Origin: CAYZJV01 sp049310885 | Lineage (GTDB): Bacteria > Spirochaetota > Spirochaetia > Sphaerochaetales > Sphaerochaetaceae | Direction of reading: 5' to 3' | Assembly (NCBI RefSeq): GCF_049310885.1 | Contig: NZ_JBMDYO010000001.1 | Span: 744,001-808,000 of the forward strand | DNA length: 64,000 nt | Shown: positions 34,156 through 43,062 of the stretch, piece after piece | Position numbering within the stretch: the stretch's first letter is position 1 | Layout of the letters: each line of letters starts with the position of its first letter | Translations under genes and position numbers: made by a program | Notes under the pieces: generated by a model | What the model saw: the letters and a program-made list of their open reading frames with translations, nothing else | Databases searched by the model: none | What the model was told of the DNA's origin: nothing

Positions 34156-35232
34156 ATGAAAAAACTATTGATCATGTTGTTGCTCGCAGCTATGATCGTA
34201 CCGGCAGTGTTTGCCCAAGGCGGTCAAGAAGAGGCTCCGGCAACCCCAGCTCCCGCTGCGCCAGCAGCTGCACCAGCTGCTCCCGTTGCTGCAGGAAGTG
34301 TAAGTGCCTATACCACATTGGAGGAACCGCTTGCAGCGGCATTGTTCGATCTCTTTGAACAAGAGACCGGAATCAAAGTGAATTTTGTCCGTCTATCTGG
34401 CGGAGAGGCTGTCGCTCGTCTTGAAGCTGAATCGGCTAATCCCCAGGTCTCAATCTGGGTTGGAGGTGTAGGTCTTGACCACATCACAGCAAAGACGAAA
34501 GGCCTGACCACCCCCTATGTTTCACGTTTCGCCAGCAACACACCCACACAGTATCGTGATCCTGAAAATTATTGGATCGGACTTTATGTTGGACCATTGA
34601 CGATCGTCACAAACCTGGACAGAGCTGCTGAACTGGGTATTGAAGCACCCACTAGTTGGGCAGACCTCATCAAACCTGAATACAAGGGTTTAGTAAGGAT
34701 GGCCAATCCAAATTCTTCCGGTACAGCTTACAACGTCCTCACCACCATGCGCTATGTAACTGGCGGTGAAGATCAGATGATCGAGTATATGAAGAAGCTC
34801 GACAAGAATATTGACCAGTATACTAAGAGTGGGTCTGCTCCTGGCAAGAGTGTCGCGATCGGAGAAATTCCAGTAGCTCTCGGGTACGCCCATGACCAGG
34901 TCAAGCTGAAGGATGCAGGTGCGAACATCAAGATCGCGGCGCCTTCAGAAGGTACCGGTTTTGAATTGGCTTCCATGTCTTTGGTAAAGGGTGGTAAGGA
35001 TGCCGTAAATGCCAAAAAACTCTACGACTGGATCATTTCTTCTCCTGTAGCCCAAAAGAAATTTACCGAATGGTATGTCGTTCTTGTCGCAAAAGATGCG
35101 GTGAAACACCCCGAAGCACTCTCAATCAATGAAATCAAGACTGTTGATCAGGACTTCGCATGGGATGGAGATACAGTCAACAAGACCCGTCTGCTTGACA
35201 GATGGACCAATGAAATCGGGCAATATCGCTAA
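34156..35232 (+). CDS. ABC transporter substrate-binding protein, ferric-iron/AfuA type
   Basis: 358 residues. Signal peptide about 1-21 (ends VFAQGG), then a Pro/Ala-rich linker about 25-47, then an SBP_bac_6/11-like domain (VSAYTTLEEPLAAALFDLFEQ... style start). EAGGEAVARLEAE-like region and YVGPLTIVTNLD fit the FbpA/AfuA cluster. Linkers of this kind tether or space the binding protein from the membrane. AGGAGG before the ATG. First of three genes for one importer. Ferric iron is the default substrate; phosphonates, thiamine or sugar phosphates use relatives, so the call is tentative. Confidence 0.85.
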   Translation: MKKLLIMLLLAAMIVPAVFAQGGQEEAPATPAPAAPAAAPAAPVAAGSVSAYTTLEEPLAAALFDLFEQETGIKVNFVRLSGGEAVARLEAESANPQVSIWVGGVGLDHITAKTKGLTTPYVSRFASNTPTQYRDPENYWIGLYVGPLTIVTNLDRAAELGIEAPTSWADLIKPEYKGLVRMANPNSSGTAYNVLTTMRYVTGGEDQMIEYMKKLDKNIDQYTKSGSAPGKSVAIGEIPVALGYAHDQVKLKDAGANIKIAAPSEGTGFELASMSLVKGGKDAVNAKKLYDWIISSPVAQKKFTEWYVVLVAKDAVKHPEALSINEIKTVDQDFAWDGDTVNKTRLLDRWTNEIGQYR

Positions 35233-35271
35233 ACATTCATGACCACAGCATTGTGCTGTATTGGATAGCAG

Positions 35272-37488
35272 ATGTTTACTAAAAAAAGAATCATTCAATT
35301 TTGTCTCGTGGCGGTGATTTTCATCGCCGCGGACATTTGGATGTACAACACGCTCACCGATTCGTTCGTATCGTACGTTGAAGAACGTAACTACAACGAG
35401 GTGGGCTTGTTTGTACAAACCGCTCCAGAGAATAATGAAGACATACCAAATTGGCTACAGGGAGTATCGTCGATCATTCCCGATGCCCAAGCGATGTATT
35501 TTGACTATGATCCCAATCTGTTTACATTTGTCCCTTCCACAGGTGGTTCTCCGATATCCGAGCAACTGTGGAACCAATATGGACAGACTACCGAATTCAC
35601 AGCTGCCATGGAGAGTGCCTACTATCTCGAGGCAATACAACTGACAACCCGTTATCCTTCAATCATAGACAATGATCAGACTACCGTACGAGTTTTTGTT
35701 GCCCCTATCATTGCGGAAAACGGGTATGAGGCAAGTGGTGCTGTCATGATACTGGTTCCAACCAGTGGCGCATCCGGTTACGCCAGACTATTGGGAATCT
35801 TCTCTGTTGGGGCTGCAATAGCGTTTCTCGCCGTTGCATTCGTTATCATGTTCACGAGAGATCCAGTTACAGGCTTCATGGTCTTGGGATTGTTCATCAT
35901 TGTGGGAATATTTGTCGCATTTCCTCTCTTTGAAGCATTGCGACTCTCATTCTTCCGAAATAACCAATTTTCTTTGGATCGGTGGAAAACCGGTCTTTCT
36001 CCCTCCTACATAGTCGCTCTTTGGGGATCGCTTCGCCTAGGGGTCTCTACGGCAACGATTTCGACTATCTTGGGATTCATGATTGCTTTCCTTGTTGAAA
36101 GGACCTCCTTCAAACAGAAAAAGGTCATTTCAACTTTGGCAACCATGCCTGTCATATCTCCACCTTTTTCCCTCTCCCTCTCCATCATCCTGCTGTTCGG
36201 TAACAATGGTCTGATCAGCAAACAACTATTGAATCTGGGAAACGTATCCATCTATGGGCTGGGTGGGTTGACCTTGGTACAAACTATCAGCATGTTCCCT
36301 ATCGCATTTCTGACCATAAGCGGGGTCCTGAGACAGATCGATTCGACTGTAGAAGATGCCTCACTCGACCTCTCGGCAACCCGCTGGCAGACATTCAAAT
36401 CGATTACCTTCCCACTTACTGTTCCGGGTATCCTATCGGCTTGGATGCTGGTATTCACCAATTCTCTGGCCGATTTCGCAAATCCATTGCTTTTGGCTGG
36501 AAACCTGAGAGTCCTCTCTACAGAGGCCTACATGATGGTTACTGGGCGTATGAATGACCTCGGTGGTGGTGCTGTTCTATCCTTCATGCTATTGATGCCC
36601 ACCGTCACAGCATTTATGGTACAGCGGTTCTGGGTAAGCAGGAAAAGTTTTGTCACGGTCACTGGAAAACCTTCTACGACGCTCACGGAACTTACCACCG
36701 CACCGGTACGGAGGATTTTGACTACGTTGACCTGGGCTGTATTGGGCTTCATCCTGATGCTCTATCTCACTATCATAGCAGGGTGTTTCGTTAGGAACTG
36801 GGGCATAGATTACACCTTCACCTTGGAGAATTGGAAAGCAATACCCGATAGTTGGGACTCTCTTACCTCGACGGTGACACTTGCTCTCATCTCTGCTCCT
36901 ATTGCAGGGCTTATAGCCATGGCGGCAGCCATGCTCATCGTAAGGAAAAAGTTCCCAGGGAAACGATTGCTTGAAGTCTTGATGATGACACCGTATGCGG
37001 TTCCGGGAACGTTAATCGGTATTGCATACGTCATCGCATTCAACAAACAGCCACTCCTACTCGTAGGGACCGGTGCCATCATCGTAATTAACTATGTGAT
37101 CAGAGAGCTTCCGGTCGGGCTGGAGAATGGTATCACGGCTTTGCACCAAATAGACCCATCGATCGAAGAGGCGGCACAAGACTTGGGAGCGGATGTTCCC
37201 ACGGTATTCAGAACCATCGTATTGCCGCTTGTTCGTCCAGCTTTCATCAGTAGCATGTCTTATACGTTTGTCCGTTCGATGACTGCTGTAAGTGCTATCA
37301 TATTCTTGATCTCAGCGAAGTGGTATCACCTGACAATAAAGATCCTCAGCTATTCGGAGAATCTCCGCTTCGGTCTTGCGAGTGTTCTCTGTACGGTACT
37401 CATCATCATCGTACTTGGCGTTTTTGGACTCCTACAGGTGCTGGTGAAGGACGACAAGTTGACCCAAAAGACTATCTCAACGCGATAA
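35272..37488 (+). CDS. Fused double-permease ABC subunit, FbpB-type, with extra N-terminal domain
   Basis: 738 residues. Helix about 8-26, an extracytoplasmic domain about 30-170, helices about 178-235, then two BPD_transp_1 permease repeats (about 245-445 and 525-725), each with an EAA loop (DASLDLSATRWQTFKSI and EAAQDLGADVPTVFRTI). The two fused permeases are usual for FbpB/ThiP, but most relatives lack the 140-residue extracytoplasmic insert before the first repeat. No clear ribosome site; start follows the binding-protein gene by 39 bases. Membrane channel of the importer. Confidence 0.88.
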   Translation: MFTKKRIIQFCLVAVIFIAADIWMYNTLTDSFVSYVEERNYNEVGLFVQTAPENNEDIPNWLQGVSSIIPDAQAMYFDYDPNLFTFVPSTGGSPISEQLWNQYGQTTEFTAAMESAYYLEAIQLTTRYPSIIDNDQTTVRVFVAPIIAENGYEASGAVMILVPTSGASGYARLLGIFSVGAAIAFLAVAFVIMFTRDPVTGFMVLGLFIIVGIFVAFPLFEALRLSFFRNNQFSLDRWKTGLSPSYIVALWGSLRLGVSTATISTILGFMIAFLVERTSFKQKKVISTLATMPVISPPFSLSLSIILLFGNNGLISKQLLNLGNVSIYGLGGLTLVQTISMFPIAFLTISGVLRQIDSTVEDASLDLSATRWQTFKSITFPLTVPGILSAWMLVFTNSLADFANPLLLAGNLRVLSTEAYMMVTGRMNDLGGGAVLSFMLLMPTVTAFMVQRFWVSRKSFVTVTGKPSTTLTELTTAPVRRILTTLTWAVLGFILMLYLTIIAGCFVRNWGIDYTFTLENWKAIPDSWDSLTSTVTLALISAPIAGLIAMAAAMLIVRKKFPGKRLLEVLMMTPYAVPGTLIGIAYVIAFNKQPLLLVGTGAIIVINYVIRELPVGLENGITALHQIDPSIEEAAQDLGADVPTVFRTIVLPLVRPAFISSMSYTFVRSMTAVSAIIFLISAKWYHLTIKILSYSENLRFGLASVLCTVLIIIVLGVFGLLQVLVKDDKLTQKTISTR

Positions 37489-37498
37489 AGGGACCATT

Positions 37499-38599
37499 AT
37501 GGAAAAGAAAAGTGTTTCAGTTACATTGAAAAACGTCACCAAGAAATTCAAGGATGTAAAAGGTAAAGCCGATGTCATAGCTGTAAATGGAGCCGAATTC
37601 ATTGTGGAACCCGGCGAACTGGTGACGCTTTTAGGCCCTTCGGGTTGTGGTAAGACCACGACACTGAGAATGGTCGCTGGATTCGAACTCCCGACAGAAG
37701 GGAAGATCCTTATCGGGGATACCGATGTCACCATGCTCCCACCCAATAAACGCGATACCGCGACCATGTTCCAGAGTTACGGTCTGTTTCCCCATATGAG
37801 CGTGTTCGATAATGTCGCCTATGGGTTAAAACTGCGCAAGGTAGCCCCAGATGAAATCAAAAAGCGGGTGAATGAATCCTTAGACCTCGTTGGATTGGCA
37901 ACCTATGGAGATCGTGCTCCCGGTAAGCTTTCGGGAGGGCAGCAACAACGTGTCGCCCTAGCCCGCTCACTTATCGTCACACCATCGGTATTACTCCTTG
38001 ATGAGCCGTTGTCCAACCTCGATGCACTGCTTCGTGAACAAATGCGCGTAGAGATCAAGAGAATCCAAAAGACTCTGGGAATCACCGCTATCTATGTAAC
38101 CCACGATCGCGTAGAGGCTATGAGCCTTTCCGACCGTGTCATTGTAATGAAGAATGGATTCATCCGTCAGATCGGAGCTCCGGAACAAATCTACGAACAG
38201 CCGGATACCCGATTTGTAGCTGGATTTGTGGGAAAGGCAGCTTTTTTCCCGGTTGAAATCGGCAGCAAGGAAACCGACTATTGGTCATGCAATCTTGATG
38301 GAAAAGAGGTCAAAGTCGCCCAAGCTGCCCCAGATGTGAAAACTGGAGACAAAGCTGTATTGATGGCTCGTCCCGAATCCCTACGATTGACTGAAAAAGG
38401 GAAAGGACATCTTGATGGAAAAGTTCGTATGAACGTCTATCTCGGCAATAGTCTGGAATCCTTCGTATCGACCGCCTACGGGGAAGTACTTGTGCAGATC
38501 GATGATCCCCATTCCAAAAAGGTATTCAAAGAGGGACAGGAGGTCTCTATCGACTTCAGTCCGGATCGGGTAAGGATTCTTGGCGAAGACGAAAACTGA
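37499..38599 (+). CDS. ABC transporter ATP-binding protein, FbpC/PotA type
   Basis: 366 residues. Walker A GPSGCGKTT, signature LSGGQQQRVALARSL, Walker B LLLDEPLSNLD, switch THDRVEAM, and a C-terminal TOBE domain about 285-362. Starts 10 bases after the permease stop with AAGGGACC upstream. Energises the iron-type importer. Followed by a terminator. Confidence 0.93.
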   Translation: MEKKSVSVTLKNVTKKFKDVKGKADVIAVNGAEFIVEPGELVTLLGPSGCGKTTTLRMVAGFELPTEGKILIGDTDVTMLPPNKRDTATMFQSYGLFPHMSVFDNVAYGLKLRKVAPDEIKKRVNESLDLVGLATYGDRAPGKLSGGQQQRVALARSLIVTPSVLLLDEPLSNLDALLREQMRVEIKRIQKTLGITAIYVTHDRVEAMSLSDRVIVMKNGFIRQIGAPEQIYEQPDTRFVAGFVGKAAFFPVEIGSKETDYWSCNLDGKEVKVAQAAPDVKTGDKAVLMARPESLRLTEKGKGHLDGKVRMNVYLGNSLESFVSTAYGEVLVQIDDPHSKKVFKEGQEVSIDFSPDRVRILGEDEN

Positions 38600-38622
38600 C
38601 CGTACCCTATTCCGACTTGTTA

Positions 38623-38649
38623 CCCCCAAGGTTTTCCCTTGGGGGTTTT
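38623..38649 (+). terminator. Rho-independent terminator after the iron-type ABC operon
   Basis: Perfect 9-bp stem CCCCCAAGG / CCTTGGGGG, 5-base loop, then four T. It begins 24 bases after the ATPase stop. Confidence 0.88.
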
Positions 38650-38651
38650 CG

Positions 38652-38680
38652 TTGACAACTGGAGTTGCGGGGGGTACACT
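38652..38680 (+). promoter_or_regulatory. Consensus promoter of the stand-alone ABC ATPase
   Basis: TTGACA (38652-38657), 17-base spacer, TACACT (38675-38680), 30 bases before the ATG. A perfect -35 with a good -10 suggests strong constitutive expression. Confidence 0.8.
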
Positions 38681-38710
38681 GATTTACAATAAGATAAGTA
38701 GGGGGTTTTT

Positions 38711-39805
38711 ATGGCCACTGTAGAGTTGAAAAACATTACAAAGGTGTACGACGGTAATGTCAAAGCCGTCGACAATGTGAACATCGATGTCAAGGACAGG
38801 GAATTTGTTGTTCTTGTTGGACCTTCCGGGTGTGGAAAATCGACCACACTCCGTATGGTAGCCGGTCTAGAGGACATCTCAGGCGGCGAGTTGTATATCG
38901 ATGGCAAACTGGTGAATGATGTCCCACCGAAAGATCGTGACATCGCAATGGTATTCCAGAACTATGCACTGTATCCTCATATGAGCGTCTACGACAACAT
39001 GGCGTTCGGACTCAAGATCAGAAAGTTTCCCAAAGAGGAGATCGATCAACGTGTACGTGAGGCAGCAAAGATTCTCGACATTGAACAATTGCTTGATAGA
39101 AAGCCGAAAGCTCTTTCCGGTGGACAAAGACAGCGTGTAGCCGTAGGTCGAGCTATCGTCCGTAAGCCAAAGGTGTTCCTCTTTGATGAACCACTTTCGA
39201 ACCTCGATGCCAAATTACGTGTACAGATGCGTGCCGAGATTTCTTCATTGCACAACAGACTCAAGGCCACCATGATCTATGTTACCCACGACCAGATCGA
39301 AGCTTTGACTATGGCAGATAAGATCGTTGTCATGAAGTTGGGTATCATACAGCAGATCGGCGGTCCATTGGAGATGTACAATGATCCCAACAACAAGTTT
39401 GTCGCAGGGTTCATCGGTAGCCCACCCATGAACTTCATGACGGTAAAAATCGCAGCGGAAGGCAAGCAGCTTTTCGCCGATGAGGGTTCATTCCGCATCA
39501 AGCTTACTGAAAAGCATAACAAGCTTTTGGCCGACTATGTCGGAAAGCAGGTGACCTTCGGAATTAGGCCAGAGGATGTGAAGTTCTCCGATGATGCCAT
39601 TGAAGACACCACAATCAATGGAGAAGTCGGAGTCGTAGAGCCCCTCGGTAGCGAAACCCATATCTATGTGACCGCGGGTAAACATCAGATGATCGGTAAG
39701 ATTGAACCACATATCGTGCTCAAAGTCGATCAGAAGATTAGCCTTATACCCGATTTGGAAAAGGTTAAATTCTTCGACTATGAAACTGAGTTGGCTATCC
39801 GCTAG
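38711..39805 (+). CDS. Stand-alone carbohydrate ABC transporter ATP-binding protein, UgpC/MsmK type
   Basis: 364 residues. Walker A GPSGCGKST, signature LSGGQRQRVAVGRAI, LFDEPLSNLDAKLR, GFIGSPPMNFM linking to OB/TOBE regulatory domains about 245-360. This arrangement is MalK/UgpC/MsmK. No permease or binding protein adjoins it; it has its own consensus promoter and terminators on both sides. In Gram-positives MsmK energises several sugar importers; a similar shared role is likely here. Confidence 0.92.
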   Translation: MATVELKNITKVYDGNVKAVDNVNIDVKDREFVVLVGPSGCGKSTTLRMVAGLEDISGGELYIDGKLVNDVPPKDRDIAMVFQNYALYPHMSVYDNMAFGLKIRKFPKEEIDQRVREAAKILDIEQLLDRKPKALSGGQRQRVAVGRAIVRKPKVFLFDEPLSNLDAKLRVQMRAEISSLHNRLKATMIYVTHDQIEALTMADKIVVMKLGIIQQIGGPLEMYNDPNNKFVAGFIGSPPMNFMTVKIAAEGKQLFADEGSFRIKLTEKHNKLLADYVGKQVTFGIRPEDVKFSDDAIEDTTINGEVGVVEPLGSETHIYVTAGKHQMIGKIEPHIVLKVDQKISLIPDLEKVKFFDYETELAIR

Positions 39806-39827
39806 GTACATTTGATCAAACCACTAT

Positions 39828-39869
39828 GGCTGCCGTAGAAGTCCCGAAGACCAAACGGCAGCCTTTTTT
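39828..39869 (+). terminator. Terminator after the sugar ABC ATPase
   Basis: Perfect 9-bp stem GGCTGCCGT / ACGGCAGCC with an 18-base loop and a six-T run (39864-39869). Confidence 0.85.
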
Positions 39870-39918
39870 ATCACCAGAAACGATATTTGCGGTTCTATAG
39901 GCCAATGGAGGTAACTTG

Positions 39919-41229
39919 ATGCAGGATTCACGAAAGGCAATCATCGCTTGGTCATTCTATGATTGGGCAAACAGTGCATTCGCCACTACAGTAATGGCAG
40001 GATTCTTCCCAATATTTTTCAGTTCGTATTGGTCGGTTGCCCATAGTGCACAACAGAGTACGTTCTACCTAGGGCTGGCCAATTCCCTTGAGGCTATTCT
40101 GGTTGCCATATTGGCTCCTATCCTCGGTTCCATAGCCGATAAGGGAAGCTTCAAGAAACGTTTCCTCATATTCTTCACTTTCCTAGGCTGTGTGATGACC
40201 GTTGGTCTTTGGTTCGTACAGGCAGGCATGTGGCCTTTAGCAGTCATCTTCTATATTCTGGCCACCGTGGGCTTCTCAGGTTCACTCATTTTCTACGATG
40301 CCCTCTTGCCAGCTGTGGCATCCGAAAAACGGGTCGATTTCGTCTCATCGCTCGGGTATGGGATGGGTTATATTGGAGGGGGAACTCTCTTTTTGATCAA
40401 CGTACTCATGTATCTGAATCCCTCTTGGTTTGGCTTTGCTGACGAAATTGCGGCAGTTAAGGCTGCATTCGTTTCAGTAGGTATCTGGTGGGCTGTATTC
40501 ACCATTCCCCTGATTGTATTCGTGAAAGAACCACACTTCGCTCATGCAAAGCGCTCCAAGCGGGCGGTCAGGGATGGACTCCGCCAGTTTGCTGTGACAT
40601 TCAAGGCTATCCGTGATCTTAAGGTCGTGGGAATTTTCCTTTTGGCCTATTGGTTCTATATCGATGGTGTAGATACGATCATTCGTATGGCGGTAGATTA
40701 CGGGAGTGCAATCGGGTTCCCTGCGTCTTCACTCATCGTTGCCCTCTTGATAACCCAGTTCGTAGCATTTCCCTCAGCGATTGCATACAATCTACTGGGT
40801 AAGCGCATTGGGGTAAAAAAAGCTCTGCTGGTAGCCATAGCAGCCTATTGTTTCATTGCCGTTCTTGGATATTTCATGTCCGAAATCTGGCACTTCTATG
40901 CCCTAGCCTGCATCATAGGACTCTTTCAGGGTGGTATCCAAGCACTCAGCCGCAGCTATTACACCCGAATCATTCCAACAGAGTTCTCAGCGGAGTTTTT
41001 CGGTTTCTATAATATGCTGGGCAAATTCGCAGCTATCATCGGCCCCGTACTCATTGGTGTGGTAACACTGGTAAGTGGAAGTAATCGACTGGGTATCCTT
41101 TCCATCATAATACTCTTCATCATAGGTGGTGTATTGTTATGGAGAGTCGATGAAGCAGAAGGTGCGACAAGCTTAGCATCATTTAGGAGCAGTATGGCGG
41201 CCAAGGAGCTGCAAAAGGTCTCAGATTGA
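39919..41229 (+). CDS. MFS transporter, UMF1 (Atg22-like) family
   Basis: 436 residues, 12 membrane helices. The N-terminus IAWSFYDWANSAFATTV is diagnostic for the UMF1 family, and the inter-helix GSIADKGSFKKR is the MFS A motif. ATG at 39919 chosen over an adjacent upstream TTG because GGAGG lies seven bases before it. Atg22 in yeast exports amino acids from the vacuole; bacterial substrates are unknown. Single gene, convergent with the hydrogenase operon 55 bases away. Confidence 0.9.
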   Translation: MQDSRKAIIAWSFYDWANSAFATTVMAGFFPIFFSSYWSVAHSAQQSTFYLGLANSLEAILVAILAPILGSIADKGSFKKRFLIFFTFLGCVMTVGLWFVQAGMWPLAVIFYILATVGFSGSLIFYDALLPAVASEKRVDFVSSLGYGMGYIGGGTLFLINVLMYLNPSWFGFADEIAAVKAAFVSVGIWWAVFTIPLIVFVKEPHFAHAKRSKRAVRDGLRQFAVTFKAIRDLKVVGIFLLAYWFYIDGVDTIIRMAVDYGSAIGFPASSLIVALLITQFVAFPSAIAYNLLGKRIGVKKALLVAIAAYCFIAVLGYFMSEIWHFYALACIIGLFQGGIQALSRSYYTRIIPTEFSAEFFGFYNMLGKFAAIIGPVLIGVVTLVSGSNRLGILSIIILFIIGGVLLWRVDEAEGATSLASFRSSMAAKELQKVSD

Positions 41230-41284
41230 AGAATGGGTGTCGGACAATGCCGACACCCATGTGGAATTCCATTCTTTTGGGAAC

Positions 41285-43036
41285 CTACTTCTTGTAGATC
41301 TTCCTCTCAGTATAGGTGGTATGCAACAGGTGGTGCGATTTCTCACTGAGTGGTGCTCCCAGATACTCCTTGTAGATCTGCTGGATCTCTGGATTCTGGT
41401 GAGAACAACGCACTTCACTGTTGGCGTCATCAGTATAGAGGGCAGCGATCCGCTTCTCCCTGATATCATCGGTAGATGCATAGGGCTGACCACCACCGCT
41501 TATACAACCACCGCGGCAAGCCATGACTTCAATGAAGTGGTAAGGGGGTTCCTTTCCTGCATCCCGAGCATCACGGATTTCTTCAAGCAATGTACTGACA
41601 TTAGCCATACCATGTGCGATAGCAACCTTCAGCTTGGTTCCCTTCACATCAACCTCACCAGAGCGGACACCCTCCATTCCACGGACAGCCTCTACATTGA
41701 CATCAGCCAAATCTTCACCTGTCATCAGGTTGTATGCAGTACGTAGTGCAGCTTCCATAACTCCACCGGTATTTCCGAAAATCGTTCCTGCTCCAGCGTA
41801 TGCACCGATCGGGCTATCAGCCTTCTCGTCTTCGAGTTTGGTGAAATCGACACCAGCAGCCTTGATCAAACGGGCAAATTCTCGAGTGGTGAGAACCAAG
41901 TCCACGTCGGCATAACCGGAAGCGTACATATTCTCGTCGCGGGAAATCTCAAATTTCTTAGCTGTACAGGGCATAATAGCAATCGAGTAGATCTTGGCAG
42001 GATCGACCTTAGCATTTTCTGCATAATAGGTCTTGGTAATAGCTCCCTGCATCATCATTGGGCTTTTAGCCGAAGAAAAATTGGGAATCATGTCCGGATA
42101 ATACTTTTCCATATAGTCGGTCCACGCTGGACAGCAGCTGGTTATCTGGGGAATGGCTCCCTCTCCAGTAGTAAGCCGTTTGACCAACTCAGAGCCCTCT
42201 TCCATTATGGTGAGGTCTGCGGAGAAGTTGGTATCGAAAACCTTGTCTGCTCCTAGACGGCGGAGGGCTGAATAGATTTTACCGGTAGTGATTGTTCCAG
42301 CGGGGAGATTGAAGGCCTCTCCCAAGGCAACACGAACAGCCGGTGCAATCTGCACAACCACATGCTTGTCGGGATCCGATACGGCACGAACAAAGTCCCT
42401 AGTTTCGTCTTTCTCGAATATTGCTCCCACAGGACAGTGGGCGGAACATTGACCACACTTGATACAAGGGCTATCGTTCAAGGGAAGGCCAGCGGCAGGT
42501 GACATGACAGTTTGGTCACCACGGCCGATGAATTCCAATGCATAGACTCCCTGCATTTCCTGACAAACCTGAACACAACGACCACACTTGATACATTTGG
42601 TAGGATCGAGAACGATCGATGTGGTAGAGCGATCCTGGGGTAAATCCACCAGACGGACCTCGTAGGGTTGTTCGCGTACGCCGAATTCAGCGGCGAAACG
42701 CTGCAACTCACATGTCCCGTTCCTTGCACAGGTAAGACATGAATTGGGGTGGGTAGACATGATCATCTCAATAACCGTCTTTCTGATTTGGTACAATTCG
42801 GCATCGTGGGTAATAATCGCCAAATTCTCCTGAACCGGTGCTGCGCAAGCACGCAACAACTTGGGAGAATTCTCCTGTTTCACGACACAAAGGCCACAAG
42901 CAGCCCATGCGGGAAGGTCGGGATGGTAGCAAAGGGTGGGAATATTTACATTCGCCTTCTTGGCAGCTGCCAGGATGTTCGATCCCGCTTCAATCTCAAC
43001 TGGCATGCCGTTTATCGTCATATGAACAGTATTCAC
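41285..43036 (-). CDS. hydA: NADH-linked [FeFe] hydrogenase catalytic subunit (HndD/HydA type)
   Basis: 583 residues from a GTG preceded by GAGGAGG; the ATG four codons in is an alternative. N-terminal [2Fe-2S] domain (Cys in CYHPDLPAWAACGLC), His/Cys [4Fe-4S] segment near HPNSCLTCARNGTC, two [4Fe-4S] clusters (CIKCGRCVQVC, CIKCGQCSAHC), then the H-cluster domain with L1 TSCCPAW, L2 MPCTAKKFE and L3 MACRGGCISGGGQP, and a C-terminal small-subunit-like tail. All cluster ligands are present. Evolves H2 from reduced ferredoxin plus NADH with the partner subunits. Last gene of the operon. Confidence 0.95.
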   Translation of the reverse strand: MNTVHMTINGMPVEIEAGSNILAAAKKANVNIPTLCYHPDLPAWAACGLCVVKQENSPKLLRACAAPVQENLAIITHDAELYQIRKTVIEMIMSTHPNSCLTCARNGTCELQRFAAEFGVREQPYEVRLVDLPQDRSTTSIVLDPTKCIKCGRCVQVCQEMQGVYALEFIGRGDQTVMSPAAGLPLNDSPCIKCGQCSAHCPVGAIFEKDETRDFVRAVSDPDKHVVVQIAPAVRVALGEAFNLPAGTITTGKIYSALRRLGADKVFDTNFSADLTIMEEGSELVKRLTTGEGAIPQITSCCPAWTDYMEKYYPDMIPNFSSAKSPMMMQGAITKTYYAENAKVDPAKIYSIAIMPCTAKKFEISRDENMYASGYADVDLVLTTREFARLIKAAGVDFTKLEDEKADSPIGAYAGAGTIFGNTGGVMEAALRTAYNLMTGEDLADVNVEAVRGMEGVRSGEVDVKGTKLKVAIAHGMANVSTLLEEIRDARDAGKEPPYHFIEVMACRGGCISGGGQPYASTDDIREKRIAALYTDDANSEVRCSHQNPEIQQIYKEYLGAPLSEKSHHLLHTTYTERKIYKK

Positions 43037-43062
43037 TGGTATCCTCCTCAACACGCGAAGTC

